A stretch of 64,000 nucleotides of DNA from PGYR01 sp048267165 (GCA_048267165.1 JBLWYD010000015.1:1-64000), one strand, 5' to 3'. Shown: positions 16,745-25,562, counted from the first letter of the stretch. Notes: generated by a model not told the origin, from the letters alone. Numbers and translations: made by a program.

Positions 16745-17785
16745 ATGACTACGAATCACGAGTTCAATAGTAAAATAGCGAGAGCTGTTTTCATAACACT
16801 ACTTATGTTATCCGCATTTGCTTTACTTATTTTACAGCCGAATTTTTTCTTGTTAGTATTTGCGGGTATTTTCTTTGCCGTTTTACTCAACTATAGCGCA
16901 TCGTGGTTTCATAAAAAAATAAAACTATCCTATGGGTTATCGCTTCTATTAGTTATTGTACTTATGTTCTCCGTAGCAACAACACTTGTTTTGCTTATAG
17001 GTCCATCAGTAAGTGACCAGATTAGTAAGGTAATAGAGATTATCCCACAATCGATAGATAATCTAAAAGAGACATTAAAACAAACAGATATTGGTAGAAA
17101 ATTCATTAAAGAGATACCGAAGAACCCCGAGGAATTATTAGTAGGCAAAGGTAGCACGAAAATATACACACAAGTATTAGGGTCATTCGCTACAACAATA
17201 GAAGTATTGACAAATGCATTTGTTGTCTTCGTAATAGGTATATTCTTAGCAGTTAATCCGAGTCTATATAGAAAGGGGTTACTCAAACTATTCTCTAGTA
17301 CATTCCAACCGAGATTAGCAGAAATATTGGATAAAGTACACGAGACATTAAGCTTATGGATGATTGCAAAGCTTATATCTATGACTTTAGTTGCTTTGCT
17401 AACGGCTATAGGACTAATTATTTTGGGCGTACCAATGCCAATAGCCTTAGCACTAATTGCAGCCTTATTTACGTTTATTCCTAATATTGGACCTTTCATA
17501 GGTTTGATACCAGCAGTTCTCATTGCACTAATGGAAGGAACTGATGTCGCACTATATGTAGTAGGATTATACCTCGCAATTCAAGTAATAGAGACATATC
17601 TCATAACCCCTATAGTCGAAAAGAGAATAGTCTCATTACCACCAGCACTTACCCTGCTTTGGTTGATTATATTTGGAATATTGACTGGTATTTTTGGCTT
17701 GATACTCGCAGCTCCTATATTAGCTGTGATTATAGTATTCGTAGAGGAGCTATACGTGAAAGATTATTTAGGAAATAAAACATAA
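16745..17785 (+). CDS. AI-2E family transporter (PerM/YdiK type)
   Basis: A 346-residue membrane protein with about eight hydrophobic segments, arranged as is usual for this family. There are two helices near the N-terminus, a helix near residue 70, a soluble loop (about 90-145: VSDQISKVIEIIPQSIDNLKETLKQ), and a cluster of helices from 150 to 335 containing the conserved ALIAALFTFIPNIGPFIGLIPAVLIAL and YLITPIVEKRIVSLPPALTLLWLIIFG stretches. Family members have been linked to autoinducer-2 export or sodium/proton antiport, but most are uncharacterised. The stop is 7 bases before mtnN. Co-transcription with an enzyme of the S-adenosylhomocysteine/AI-2 pathway is suggestive but not proof of a shared role. 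Confidence 0.88.
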   Translation: MTTNHEFNSKIARAVFITLLMLSAFALLILQPNFFLLVFAGIFFAVLLNYSASWFHKKIKLSYGLSLLLVIVLMFSVATTLVLLIGPSVSDQISKVIEIIPQSIDNLKETLKQTDIGRKFIKEIPKNPEELLVGKGSTKIYTQVLGSFATTIEVLTNAFVVFVIGIFLAVNPSLYRKGLLKLFSSTFQPRLAEILDKVHETLSLWMIAKLISMTLVALLTAIGLIILGVPMPIALALIAALFTFIPNIGPFIGLIPAVLIALMEGTDVALYVVGLYLAIQVIETYLITPIVEKRIVSLPPALTLLWLIIFGILTGIFGLILAAPILAVIIVFVEELYVKDYLGNKT

Positions 17786-17792
17786 GGTCAAG

Positions 17793-18545
17793 ATGCCAAT
17801 CGGAATAATGAGTGCAATGCACGAGGAGATACACCTACTCCACGAGCAAATGGAAGTAGAGCGGGAAGTAGTATTAGGTATGCGAACCTATTTCGTAGGG
17901 AAGCTATACGGTAAAGAAGTTGTCGTAGTTTTCTCGCGTTGGGGTAAGGTTGCAGCGGCCTCCACTGCTACAGCACTTATAATCCAATTTGGAGTTGATG
18001 AGATTATATTCTCAGGAGTAGCTGGCGGACTAGATGAACGATTGAACATCGGCGATATAGTAATAGGCAAAAGTCTAATACAACACGATATGGATGCAAG
18101 CCCTATTTTCGCCAGATTCGAGATTCCGTTAATAGGTAAAACCTACTTCGAGGCGGACACGCAGATAAGCAAAAAGCTAACCAAAGCAACAGAGAATTTT
18201 CTAGCTAATAACAAGCTAGACAGTAAGTTAGTTGCAGAATTTGGCTTGCACTCCCCCACTATTTACAACGGCGATATAGCTAGTGGCGATAGGTTTATTT
18301 CTGACAATACAGAGATAGAGAGATTCCGCAACGATTTGCCAGAAGTACTCTGCGTAGAGATGGAAGGTGCAGCAGTCGGTCAGATATGCTATGAGTATAG
18401 CGTACCGTTCGGGATTGTGCGTACTATCTCTGATTCAGCGAATGATGATGCTCATATAGATTTCATCCGCTTTGTTGACAAAGTTGCCAGCCACTATACT
18501 AGTGGGATAATTGAGGGGTATATGGGGTTGGCTGGGTTAGAGTAA
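17793..18545 (+). CDS. mtnN: 5'-methylthioadenosine/S-adenosylhomocysteine nucleosidase
   Basis: A 250-residue nucleosidase that cleaves adenine from MTA and SAH, in methionine salvage and methyl-cycle turnover. The expected catalytic residues are visible: Glu12 in IMSAMHEE, Glu191 within CVEMEGAAVGQ, and Asp214 in SDSAND. The phosphorylase-fold signature FSGVAGGLDERLNIGDIVIG lies at about 73-92. Length and start agree with the family. The gene begins 7 bases after the AI-2E-type transporter gene, so the two form an operon. A hairpin-forming repeat follows the stop. Confidence 0.93.
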   Translation: MPIGIMSAMHEEIHLLHEQMEVEREVVLGMRTYFVGKLYGKEVVVVFSRWGKVAAASTATALIIQFGVDEIIFSGVAGGLDERLNIGDIVIGKSLIQHDMDASPIFARFEIPLIGKTYFEADTQISKKLTKATENFLANNKLDSKLVAEFGLHSPTIYNGDIASGDRFISDNTEIERFRNDLPEVLCVEMEGAAVGQICYEYSVPFGIVRTISDSANDDAHIDFIRFVDKVASHYTSGIIEGYMGLAGLE

Positions 18546-18586
18546 CAACCTTAAACCCACCTACCTGTCCAGCTGAAAGCAGGAAA

Positions 18587-18606
18587 TCCTCCCTTGACAG
18601 GGAGGA
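18587..18606. repeat. Hairpin repeat after mtnN
   Basis: Perfect 8-base arms TCCTCCCT and AGGGAGGA around TGAC. It resembles the CCCCCTT-GATA-AAGGGGG hairpin at 19565-19582 and is probably the same class of intergenic repeat. It has no T run, so it is not a clear terminator. Confidence 0.5.
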
Positions 18607-18658
18607 CTTGATTGGAAGAATTACAGGATAGGTTGTAGTCGATTTTAATTGATGATTA

Positions 18659-18958
18659 TCACAAAAAAGTAAGTCCGATTTGTTTATTCAAACCTTGTTC
18701 AAAGATTCTAATCAGGGTGGAAAGTTGGACATTCGCTTTACCGTTTTCTAATTTTGAGATATAACTTTTCTTAGTTCCAGTTCTATCAGCCAATTCTTCT
18801 TGTGTTAGTTTAGCTTCCTTTCTCGCATCTTTTAGCATTTCACTGATAGTAAAAAGCATAGATTTATGTTCAAAATCATTCCTTTTTTCTGTACCAATTT
18901 TACCATATTCAACATTTAGTAATTCATCAAATGAAGTTATATTATTATACTTTTTCAT
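18659..18958 (-). CDS. HigA-type antitoxin, XRE family
   Basis: A 99-residue protein with a helix-turn-helix of the Cro/CI (XRE) type at about residues 40-95: ISEMLKDARKEAKLTQEELADRTGTKKSYISKLENGKANVQLSTLIRI. The N-terminal 35 residues are a poorly conserved extension. It is the second gene of a toxin-antitoxin operon; its ATG overlaps the toxin stop by 4 bases. Toxin-first order is typical of HigBA systems. It should neutralise the toxin and repress the operon. It sits between repeat-rich gaps, consistent with acquisition by transfer. Confidence 0.88.
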   Translation of the reverse strand: MKKYNNITSFDELLNVEYGKIGTEKRNDFEHKSMLFTISEMLKDARKEAKLTQEELADRTGTKKSYISKLENGKANVQLSTLIRIFEQGLNKQIGLTFL

Positions 18959-19293
18959 GGTTTTCTCTCTTCAAAATATTTATCTTTTAACTCTAAAGCC
19001 TTTCTTATTTCTTTGTTAGGAGTTTTTTGTGTCTTTTTTTGGAAACAATTGAATAATACAATCAAATTACCTCTATCAAAGCAACAGAAAACCCTATAAA
19101 TATTACCTTTACTTTTTATTCTTATTTCATATAGACCGTTCGTACCGGATAGATGTTTTAAGAATTTCTCTGGAACTCGGTCTAGTTGCTGAATTAGAGA
19201 GAAGACATACTGTATTTTCTCTTTAACCTCTATATCTTGTTTTGTATAGAAGCTTATAAAATATTCTTTGTAAAATACTATCTTCTTGCCCAT
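18955..19293 (-). CDS. HigB/RelE-type toxin (phage Gp49-like family)
   Basis: About 112 residues from the ATG at 19293. The conserved part, LYEIRIKSKGNIYRVFCCFDRGNLIVLFNCFQKKTQKTPNKEI, matches Gp49-like/HigB ribosome-dependent mRNA interferases, including the K-K-T-Q-K-T-P motif and the following basic helix. The frame is open to an ATG at 19320, but a promoter ends 3 bases before the ATG at 19293, which supports the later start and a leaderless or nearly leaderless message. The stop overlaps the antitoxin start (ATGA). Arg and Lys residues in the conserved strand fit the family's RNA-cleaving surface. Confidence 0.85.
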   Translation of the reverse strand: MGKKIVFYKEYFISFYTKQDIEVKEKIQYVFSLIQQLDRVPEKFLKHLSGTNGLYEIRIKSKGNIYRVFCCFDRGNLIVLFNCFQKKTQKTPNKEIRKALELKDKYFEERKP

Positions 19294-19296
19294 TAA

Positions 19297-19328
19297 CAAA
19301 GTTAACATAAAAGATAACATTTTGCAAA
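19297..19328 (-). promoter_or_regulatory. Bacteroidota-type promoter of the toxin-antitoxin operon
   Basis: On the minus strand TTTG (19328-19325), 20 bases of spacer, then TAACTTTG (19304-19297). This fits the Bacteroidota -33 TTTG and -7 TAnnTTTG pattern and its usual spacing. The toxin ATG at 19293 lies just after the -7 element. GTTAAC and a nearby TAAC form a partial inverted repeat that could be the antitoxin operator. Confidence 0.55.
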
Positions 19329-19746
19329 TTAATTTAGAACTTATTTACAATTATATACTAGAAATGTGACTAGAAGTCTTAGGTATTATTTGATGCAAAT
19401 GTTAACGGTTGGCTAAAGAGAAAGACAATACTTCTTTTTCCTGGATTCTTCACTACATTACGCTACGCTCCATTCCATTTAGAATAATAGCAGACCTAAA
19501 CTCCTTTTGTTATTGTGGGTTTAGTGATATGAGACGTATGCAATACTTCTCTACAGGCCTGAAGCCCCCTTGATAAAGGGGGTTTGGGGGATTTGAGACA
19601 GCCCAAGCCTTCGACTTGGCAAATATGTCCTTTCAGTCCTCGCAGTTGTAAAGGTCAACTAATTCGTGGACAGTTTTCAAAATTATCAAAAAAAAGACGC
19701 TTAAATTCTAAGCGTCTCTTGTAAAAATCTTATCTAGTATGTAATA
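19321..19746. other. 426-base gene-free region with dispersed repeats
   Basis: No gene is visible. It holds a REP-like stretch around 19440-19480, a CCCCCTT-GATA-AAGGGGG hairpin at 19565-19582, TGAGACAGCC at 19594-19603, a CCAAG/CTTGG hairpin near 19603-19619, and GTCCTTTCAGTCCTCGC at 19627-19643. The second and last named sequence blocks are shared with the element at 12.9 kb. The purL terminator is at the right end. Confidence 0.6.
19687..19717 (-). terminator. Rho-independent terminator after purL
   Basis: A 9-pair stem (AGACGCTTA with TAAGCGTCT, 19695-19703 and 19709-19717) is followed on the minus strand by eight T residues. It lies 30 bases beyond the purL stop. Confidence 0.88.
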
Positions 19747-21978
19747 CTATTTTTTATCCATTATACTCGGTAAAGCACCTTCGTAAGCTTCTAATAGCTT
19801 TTCAACTGGTTCGTTGATAGAATCGTTAATTACGAAATTATCTTCTATTACAGTACCCATTTTCAGAAGTCCAAGATTGTACTCAACTGCTATTTCTGAA
19901 ATTCGAGTAGCTTGCTCTGGTGAAGCAGAGATTATAATACGAGAATGAGACTCACCGAATAGAGCAGCATTGTCACCATCTATTGTTACTTCACAACCAA
20001 GTCCATCTGAAGACATAGCTTTTTCCGCTAGACATATTGCAATCCCACCTTCTGAAGTATCGTGAGCAGAATTGATTACTCCTTCGCCGATTAGTTCTAG
20101 GATAGCATCTATTAGGTTAGCTTCCTCGTCTATGTCGATATCTGGCGCATCGCCAACTACTTTGTCGAATATTGTTTTTAAGTACTGGCTACCACCTATT
20201 TCCTTTCTGTCAGAGCCAAGTAAGTATATATCGTCGCCTTCATTTTTGAATTCTGATGACATTATCTTAGTCAAATCATCTATTAGGCCTAACATACCGA
20301 TAGTCGGAGTTGGGTTTATTGCACTTGTTTTCGTTTCGTTGTGGAATGACACATTACCACCAGTAACTGGAGTTTCTAATCGACGGCAAGCGTCGCCCAT
20401 TCCTTTGATAGCTTCTTTGAATTGGTAGTAAACTTCTGGGTCATAAGGATTACCGAAGTTTAAGCAATTCGTAATAGCCACAGGTCTAGCACCAACGCAA
20501 GCTACATTACGAGCAGACTCAGCAACAGCACCCATTGCCCCTTTGTAAGGGTTTAGGTAAACGTGTGTACTATTACAATCTGTTTTTACAGCTATTCCTT
20601 TACCAGGTATTTCTTTCAATCTAATTACTGCAGCATCGCCTTTGATATTGACAGTATTAGTTCTTACTTGTGAGTCATATTGCTCATATACCCATCTTTT
20701 AGATGCTATAGTTGGGTCAGTCAATAATCTGTAAAGAACTTCCGTCTGAGATAAATCTGTTTTCAAACTATCTAAATCGAAGTTTCTTGTTTCTTGCATA
20801 TATTTTGGTTCAACAGCTTCACGAACGTAAACAGGAGCACCACCACCAAGTACAAGTGAGTGTGCATCTAATGCAGCTACTTTTCTACCTTGATAGTTTA
20901 GGTTGATTCTGTTTTGGTCAGTTACTACTGCCACTTTCTTCATCGTAATATCCCATTTCGCAGCTATGTCAATCGCTTCTTGTTCGCGACCAATTGCTAC
21001 CACTGCTAACATACGCTCTTGCGATTCAGATAGCATAATTTCGTAAGCACTCATATCAGTCTCGCGAAGTGGAATTTCATCCAGTTCCACATCCATACCA
21101 AGACCGTTAGTTGCACTCATCTCAGAAGTAGAGCAAGAAATACCAGCAGCACCCATATCTTGAACGCTGACAATTAGTCCTTTGTCTATCATTTCTAGAG
21201 TTGCTTCTAATAATTTTTTCTCTTCGAAAGGATCACCAACTTGAACTGTAGGTCTCATATCTTCAGTATGCTCATCGAATTCACGAGAAGCGAGCAATGA
21301 AGCACCGTGAATACCATCACGGCCAGTGCTACTACCAAATATAAATACAGGATTGCCAACACCTTGAGCCGCAGCAGAAGCAGTTTTACCAACTTCTACT
21401 ATGCCGACTGCCATAGCGTTGACTAGTGGATTTCCTTTATAACTATTATCGAAATAAATCTCGCCACCAACAGTTGGTACACCAAAGCAATTACCATAAT
21501 GGCTAATTCCTTTGACTACTCCACGTAGCAAGTATTTCGTTCTTTCATCATCTAATTTACCGAAACGAAGTGAGTTAAGAGCTGCTATTGGTCTAGCACC
21601 CATTGAGAAAATATCTCTTAGGATCCCACCAACACCAGTTGCTGCACCCTGGAATGGTTCGATAGCTGATGGGTGGTTATGGCTTTCTATTTTGAAAGCA
21701 ATACCGTAACCATCGCCAATATCTATTAGTCCAGCGTTTTCTTCGCCAGCTTCTACTAGCAAATTCTTACCAGAGCGAGGTAAAGTTTTTAGTTGAAGTA
21801 TAGAGTTTTTGTAAGAGCAATGTTCGCTCCACATAACCGAATATACACCTAATTCGGTGTAAGTTGGTACTCTACCTAGTACTTCTAATATTTTTTCGTA
21901 CTCTGCTTCTGTAAGCCCAAGTTCTTTTGCGACGTTAACATTTACGTCTATTTCTGAATATAATTCTTGATTGCTCAT
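19747..21978 (-). CDS. purL: Phosphoribosylformylglycinamidine synthase subunit PurL
   Basis: A 743-residue synthetase subunit of the small PurL type, for the ATP-dependent conversion of FGAR to FGAM in purine synthesis. The signature VMWSEHCSYKNS near residue 48 carries the catalytic His. It is followed by KIESHNHPSAIEPFQGAATGVGGILRDI, GRDGIHGASLLASREF and VQDMGAAGISCSTSEM. The C-terminal half repeats the fold (TGGNVSFHNET, SAHDTSEGGIAICLAE). Its size shows it is not the long fused PurL, so it needs PurS and PurQ partners, which are not in this window. A possible -7 element TAAATTTG lies about 35 bases upstream (22020-22013, minus strand). A terminator follows, so it is monocistronic. Confidence 0.95.
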   Translation of the reverse strand: MSNQELYSEIDVNVNVAKELGLTEAEYEKILEVLGRVPTYTELGVYSVMWSEHCSYKNSILQLKTLPRSGKNLLVEAGEENAGLIDIGDGYGIAFKIESHNHPSAIEPFQGAATGVGGILRDIFSMGARPIAALNSLRFGKLDDERTKYLLRGVVKGISHYGNCFGVPTVGGEIYFDNSYKGNPLVNAMAVGIVEVGKTASAAAQGVGNPVFIFGSSTGRDGIHGASLLASREFDEHTEDMRPTVQVGDPFEEKKLLEATLEMIDKGLIVSVQDMGAAGISCSTSEMSATNGLGMDVELDEIPLRETDMSAYEIMLSESQERMLAVVAIGREQEAIDIAAKWDITMKKVAVVTDQNRINLNYQGRKVAALDAHSLVLGGGAPVYVREAVEPKYMQETRNFDLDSLKTDLSQTEVLYRLLTDPTIASKRWVYEQYDSQVRTNTVNIKGDAAVIRLKEIPGKGIAVKTDCNSTHVYLNPYKGAMGAVAESARNVACVGARPVAITNCLNFGNPYDPEVYYQFKEAIKGMGDACRRLETPVTGGNVSFHNETKTSAINPTPTIGMLGLIDDLTKIMSSEFKNEGDDIYLLGSDRKEIGGSQYLKTIFDKVVGDAPDIDIDEEANLIDAILELIGEGVINSAHDTSEGGIAICLAEKAMSSDGLGCEVTIDGDNAALFGESHSRIIISASPEQATRISEIAVEYNLGLLKMGTVIEDNFVINDSINEPVEKLLEAYEGALPSIMDKK

Positions 21979-22068
21979 GAAATGCTTTTATATTTGGATG
22001 AAAGATAATTTTCAAATTTACAATTTTTATATAATTTTTACTACATAGATAATTTATAAGGCAACAAA

Positions 22069-22539
22069 ATGATGCAATTAAATCCAGATGTAAAATCAGT
22101 TTGGACAATTTATTACATAAGGCGAACTCTCTTCTTCATTGTTATAACGCTATGTCTAGATTATTTCGCTTTATCCGAAATACCAAAATGGCCCTTATTT
22201 ATAGGTTTTACACCATTAGTAGTTTTTTTCATCGGATTAGTCACAACTATCGTTATGCCTCGTTTGAAATACAAAAATTGGTTTTTCGAGTTGCGAGACG
22301 ATGAATTATATCTTAAACGTGGAGTGCTCACAAAAATTGACTCGACTGCACCTTATTGTAGAATTCAACATATAGATATATCCCAAAATGTTGTAGAAAG
22401 AATATTCCACCTATCCCGATTGGTCATATATACCGCTGGTACTAAGGGGGCTGATTTGATTATCCCAGGTCTTCCACACTACTATGCACAGGAATTGCAG
22501 AACAAGCTGAAGGAATATACAGTTGAGGATGCTGTATGA
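22069..22539 (+). CDS. bPH2-domain membrane protein, YdbS-like
   Basis: A 156-residue protein with two membrane helices near residues 18-60 and a bacterial PH-like (bPH2) domain after them: FELRDDELYLKRGVLTKIDSTAPYCRIQHIDISQNVVERIFHLSRLVIYTAGTKG. The R-I-Q-H-I-D motif and the G-T-K-G-A-D-L-x-I-P-G-L segment are typical of YdbS. Two ATG codons in a row (22069 and 22072) can serve as start. It overlaps the following YdbT-like gene by 4 bases. In other bacteria ydbS-ydbT pairs are envelope proteins of uncertain role, in some cases linked to antimicrobial peptide resistance. Confidence 0.85.
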   Translation: MMQLNPDVKSVWTIYYIRRTLFFIVITLCLDYFALSEIPKWPLFIGFTPLVVFFIGLVTTIVMPRLKYKNWFFELRDDELYLKRGVLTKIDSTAPYCRIQHIDISQNVVERIFHLSRLVIYTAGTKGADLIIPGLPHYYAQELQNKLKEYTVEDAV

Positions 22540-24056
22540 GCCAGATGGCTGAACAAATATTCGAAAAAAGGTTACACCCCTTTACATTGCTTTATCGCTT
22601 AGTAGTAGCCTTGCCTAATGCAGCATTACCAATAGTTTTTGTACTATACAGTGGGAATACTGGCGAATGGGCGTATATATTTATATCCTTGTTTTTAGGT
22701 TTTTTCATTTTACCTGGAATACTGCTTAACTATTTCTACTTTGATTATACTATTACCGAACAGGAAGTAGTTATACGATCGGGAATCCTGAGTAAGAAAG
22801 AAAGACACATTAAAATAGATAGAATTCAGAATATAACAATTACTCAGAACTTCCTTCATAAGTTGATGCGGATAGCAAAAGTACAATTGGAAACAGCTGG
22901 CGACGCAACAACCGAGGGCAACCTAGATAGTGTATCTATTGCAGATAGCGAAAGAATAAGAGAAATTATTCGTAATCATCAGCACGAGAAATCCGCAACG
23001 ATTATAAATGAAGATGGTGAAAAAGTAGTAGAAGAACTGGAAGAGGAAGAAGAAAATGTAATCTTCTCAATGAGTTTATGGGATACTATCAAATACGGAG
23101 CTGTTAGGTTCCGACCGATTGTATTAGTAGCATCCGCTTGGATATTCTCAATGGTGTCGCAGTTCAACCCAAATTGGACAGAAGAACTAGAAGTAATATT
23201 AGAATCAGGATACAAAGAATACATAAAACAGCTTGATGTATTTATGCTTGTTGTATATGCAATAGCGGGTGTATTACTAGTTTTATTTCTCTCATGGATT
23301 ATTGATATATTGCTTACTGTAAACACTTATCACAAATTCATATTGGTGAGTGAGAGAGGTAAACTGCTCACTTCACAAGGATTATTCTCAAGCCAAAAGG
23401 GAGCAATTCCACTCAAGAAATTACAGATGATGGTTATCAAATCTAATCCAATAACTAGAAAACTGAACTTCTATAGATTGGATTTACAGACTGCCGGATT
23501 TGGCGGTGGTGATGGAACAAAGGCAAAATCTGAAACGGCAATACCTTTCGCTAAGTTTTCACAAGTAAAAGATATAATAAATAAAATTCGAGCCGTTGAG
23601 CTACCCGAGGTATTTACTAAAGTTAGTCCTAAGTCTATAAGAAGAGCTGTAGTTAAGTATCTAGTATTCTCAATACCAGTTGGCTTTGCCTTGTATTTCA
23701 CTTTTGAAAGCTTTTGGATATTACTGATACTCATACCAATAATAGGGTTTGCTGCATATATTAGATACCAGTACCGTGGCTATCACGTTGAGAACAATCA
23801 GATAATAGTAAAACAAGGATTCTGGTTTCAAAAAATATCAATTATTCCAATAGAGAAGATACAGACACTTCACAAAAAATCGTCGTATTTCCAAAGAAGA
23901 CTAGGCTTAGCTACTGTCGAGATTGATACTGCGGCTACTGTATATGGGAATGATGCTTCGATTATTGATATAGATAATGACATAGCAACTGAGATATTCG
24001 ATGAGCTGAACAGACTGTTTATTGAAGACAAGAATAAAGGAAAAGTAGTTTCGTAA
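22536..24056 (+). CDS. bPH2-domain membrane protein, YdbT-like
   Basis: A 506-residue membrane protein with three bPH2 units, each after a helix pair. The repeated core is visible three times: VVIRSGILSKKERHIKIDRIQNITITQNF, GKLLTSQGLFSSQKGAIPLKKLQMMVIKSN and IIVKQGFWFQKISIIPIEKIQTLHKKSSY. A Glu-rich linker (EEELEEEEENV-like, near residue 160-175) separates the first and second parts. Layout and size match YdbT of Gram-positive bacteria. Together with the YdbS-like protein, whose gene overlaps by 4 bases, it probably forms a membrane complex. The substrate or partner is unknown. Confidence 0.85.
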   Translation: MSQMAEQIFEKRLHPFTLLYRLVVALPNAALPIVFVLYSGNTGEWAYIFISLFLGFFILPGILLNYFYFDYTITEQEVVIRSGILSKKERHIKIDRIQNITITQNFLHKLMRIAKVQLETAGDATTEGNLDSVSIADSERIREIIRNHQHEKSATIINEDGEKVVEELEEEEENVIFSMSLWDTIKYGAVRFRPIVLVASAWIFSMVSQFNPNWTEELEVILESGYKEYIKQLDVFMLVVYAIAGVLLVLFLSWIIDILLTVNTYHKFILVSERGKLLTSQGLFSSQKGAIPLKKLQMMVIKSNPITRKLNFYRLDLQTAGFGGGDGTKAKSETAIPFAKFSQVKDIINKIRAVELPEVFTKVSPKSIRRAVVKYLVFSIPVGFALYFTFESFWILLILIPIIGFAAYIRYQYRGYHVENNQIIVKQGFWFQKISIIPIEKIQTLHKKSSYFQRRLGLATVEIDTAATVYGNDASIIDIDNDIATEIFDELNRLFIEDKNKGKVVS

Positions 24057-24097
24057 TTTGATGAAAATAAAACATAAATCGCTATATTGGAAACAGT

Positions 24098-24409
24098 ATG
24101 GATAATATAATTCAAAATAATATTGAGAAAATAAAAGAGCTTTGTCTATTACATAAAGTGAAGTCTCTAAGTATTTTTGGCTCAATTACTAAAAACAATT
24201 TCACTAAAGATAGTGATATAGATTTCCTAGTCTCATTTGACAGCATGTCTCATGTTGAATATGCAGATAATTACTTCTTATTGATTGAGAAACTAGACGC
24301 TCTATTAAACAGAAAGATTGACCTAATTACTGATAAATCCTTATCAAATCCTTACTTAATAAAATCAATTAACAACTCAAAAGTTCATATTTATGGACAA
24401 CCAAACTAA
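24098..24409 (+). CDS. MNT-type nucleotidyltransferase domain protein, no HepT partner
   Basis: A 103-residue minimal nucleotidyltransferase of the DNA polymerase beta superfamily. The active-site motif is complete: Gly28-Ser29 in IFGSITKN and the metal-binding Asp40-x-Asp42 in DSDIDFLV. The third acidic residue is probably Asp75 in RKIDLIT. Such MntA proteins usually act as antitoxins that AMPylate the HEPN toxin HepT encoded next to them. The following 119 bases hold no HepT-like frame, and both neighbours (YdbT-like and a 4-helix membrane protein) are unrelated. It may therefore be an orphan antitoxin or act on a partner elsewhere. Confidence 0.85.
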   Translation: MDNIIQNNIEKIKELCLLHKVKSLSIFGSITKNNFTKDSDIDFLVSFDSMSHVEYADNYFLLIEKLDALLNRKIDLITDKSLSNPYLIKSINNSKVHIYGQPN

Positions 24410-24528
24410 AAATTTTAATTTCCTATTAAATTATAAAAACTAACATTCTAGTACGAAAATCATTCTGATGAAGAATAAATAATATTCTTCTCTAATTTGC
24501 TTAACAAATATTAATCTAGTTGAGAATT

Positions 24529-25011
24529 ATGAGTTTGGAAACCTTCACTTTAGCTCGTGTTATACATATACTTTCTGTCGTTATTTGGATAGGTGGTGTT
24601 TCTATGGTAACAACTGTAATTATACCATCTATAAAGAGATTAGAGAGTAAAGATGACAAGATAAATACTTTCGAAAGAATAGAAGGGAGATTTGCTATCC
24701 AAGCCAAAATTACGACTCTTCTTACAGCCATTACCGGTTTCTATATGATATATAGACTAGATGCTTGGGATAGATATTTGGACTTGAGCTATTGGTGGTT
24801 ACACGCTATGACATTAGTTTGGCTTATATTTTCAGTTATTCTATTTATTCTAGAGCCATATTATCTTCATAAAATATTCAGAAAGTACGCAACCGATAAC
24901 CCAGAGAAAGCATTCAGGATAATTCAAAGAGCACATTGGGTTTTGTTAACTATTAGTCTAATTACTATTTTAGGAAGTGTAGCAGGTAGTCACGGTTGGC
25001 TTCTATTCTAG
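24529..25011 (+). CDS. Four-helix membrane protein, CopD/DUF2269-like
   Basis: About 160 residues with four hydrophobic helices: LARVIHILSVVIWIGGVSMVTTVII, ITTLLTAITGFYMIYRL, WLHAMTLVWLIFSVILFIL and WVLLTISLITILGSVAGSHGWLLF. The N-terminal R-x-x-H-x-x-x-x-x-x-W-I-G-G pattern resembles CopD-like and DUF2269-type small membrane proteins, where the helix His residues may bind heme or metal. I cannot decide between them. The frame opens at a TTG at 24520, but the ATG at 24529 is the more likely start. It converges with rfbC and overlaps its end by 4 bases. Confidence 0.65.
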   Translation: MSLETFTLARVIHILSVVIWIGGVSMVTTVIIPSIKRLESKDDKINTFERIEGRFAIQAKITTLLTAITGFYMIYRLDAWDRYLDLSYWWLHAMTLVWLIFSVILFILEPYYLHKIFRKYATDNPEKAFRIIQRAHWVLLTISLITILGSVAGSHGWLLF

Positions 25012-25562
25012 AATTTGAATCCGTTTTCTTTCCAATCTTTAAGTGAATTAGCGTTCGTATCTCTTTCACTTATAATAGGTTTATGCGACTGCCATTCAAT
25101 CCCAATATCTGGATCATCGAACTTTATATTAGATTCACCTTCAGAATTCCAATAGTTTGTGACTTTGTATTGCATCTCAACGACATCAGAGAGAGTTAAG
25201 AATCCATTTGCAAAGCCAGCAGGAACCCATAGAATACGCATATTCTCTTCGTTAAGCTCATAGCTAGCCCATTGACCAAAAGTAGGAGAATCAACACGGA
25301 TATCTACCTCTACTACTTGAGCAGCCCCCTTTGTAACTCTGATTAGCTTATCTTGCGGCGGTGAATGTTGGAAATGCATTCCTCTCAATACATCTTTTGT
25401 TGACATAGAGTGATTATCTTGTACAAATTCAGCACTTATACCGTGCTTTTCCAAATCATCTTTTCTATAACTTTCAGTAAACCAGCCTCTATTGTCTCCA
25501 AATACTTTTGGAGTAAAGAGCTTGATTCCGTTTAACTTTTCTTCAATTAGTTCTAGTGGCAT
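25008..25562 (-). CDS. rfbC: dTDP-4-dehydrorhamnose 3,5-epimerase
   Basis: A 184-residue cupin enzyme that makes dTDP-4-keto-L-rhamnose for surface polysaccharides. The RmlC landmarks are present: DNRGWFTESYR, QDNHSMSTKDVLRGMHFQ with the catalytic base His63, VVEVDIRVDSPTFGQW, the WVPAGF motif and Tyr132. The usual WxPxGFAHGF sequence reads GFANGF here, so Asn119 replaces a normally conserved active-site His; activity may be altered. The ATG overlaps the stop of the upstream membrane-protein gene (TAATG), so both are translated together. rfbA, B and D are not in the window. Confidence 0.88.
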   Translation of the reverse strand: MPLELIEEKLNGIKLFTPKVFGDNRGWFTESYRKDDLEKHGISAEFVQDNHSMSTKDVLRGMHFQHSPPQDKLIRVTKGAAQVVEVDIRVDSPTFGQWASYELNEENMRILWVPAGFANGFLTLSDVVEMQYKVTNYWNSEGESNIKFDDPDIGIEWQSHKPIISERDTNANSLKDWKENGFKF

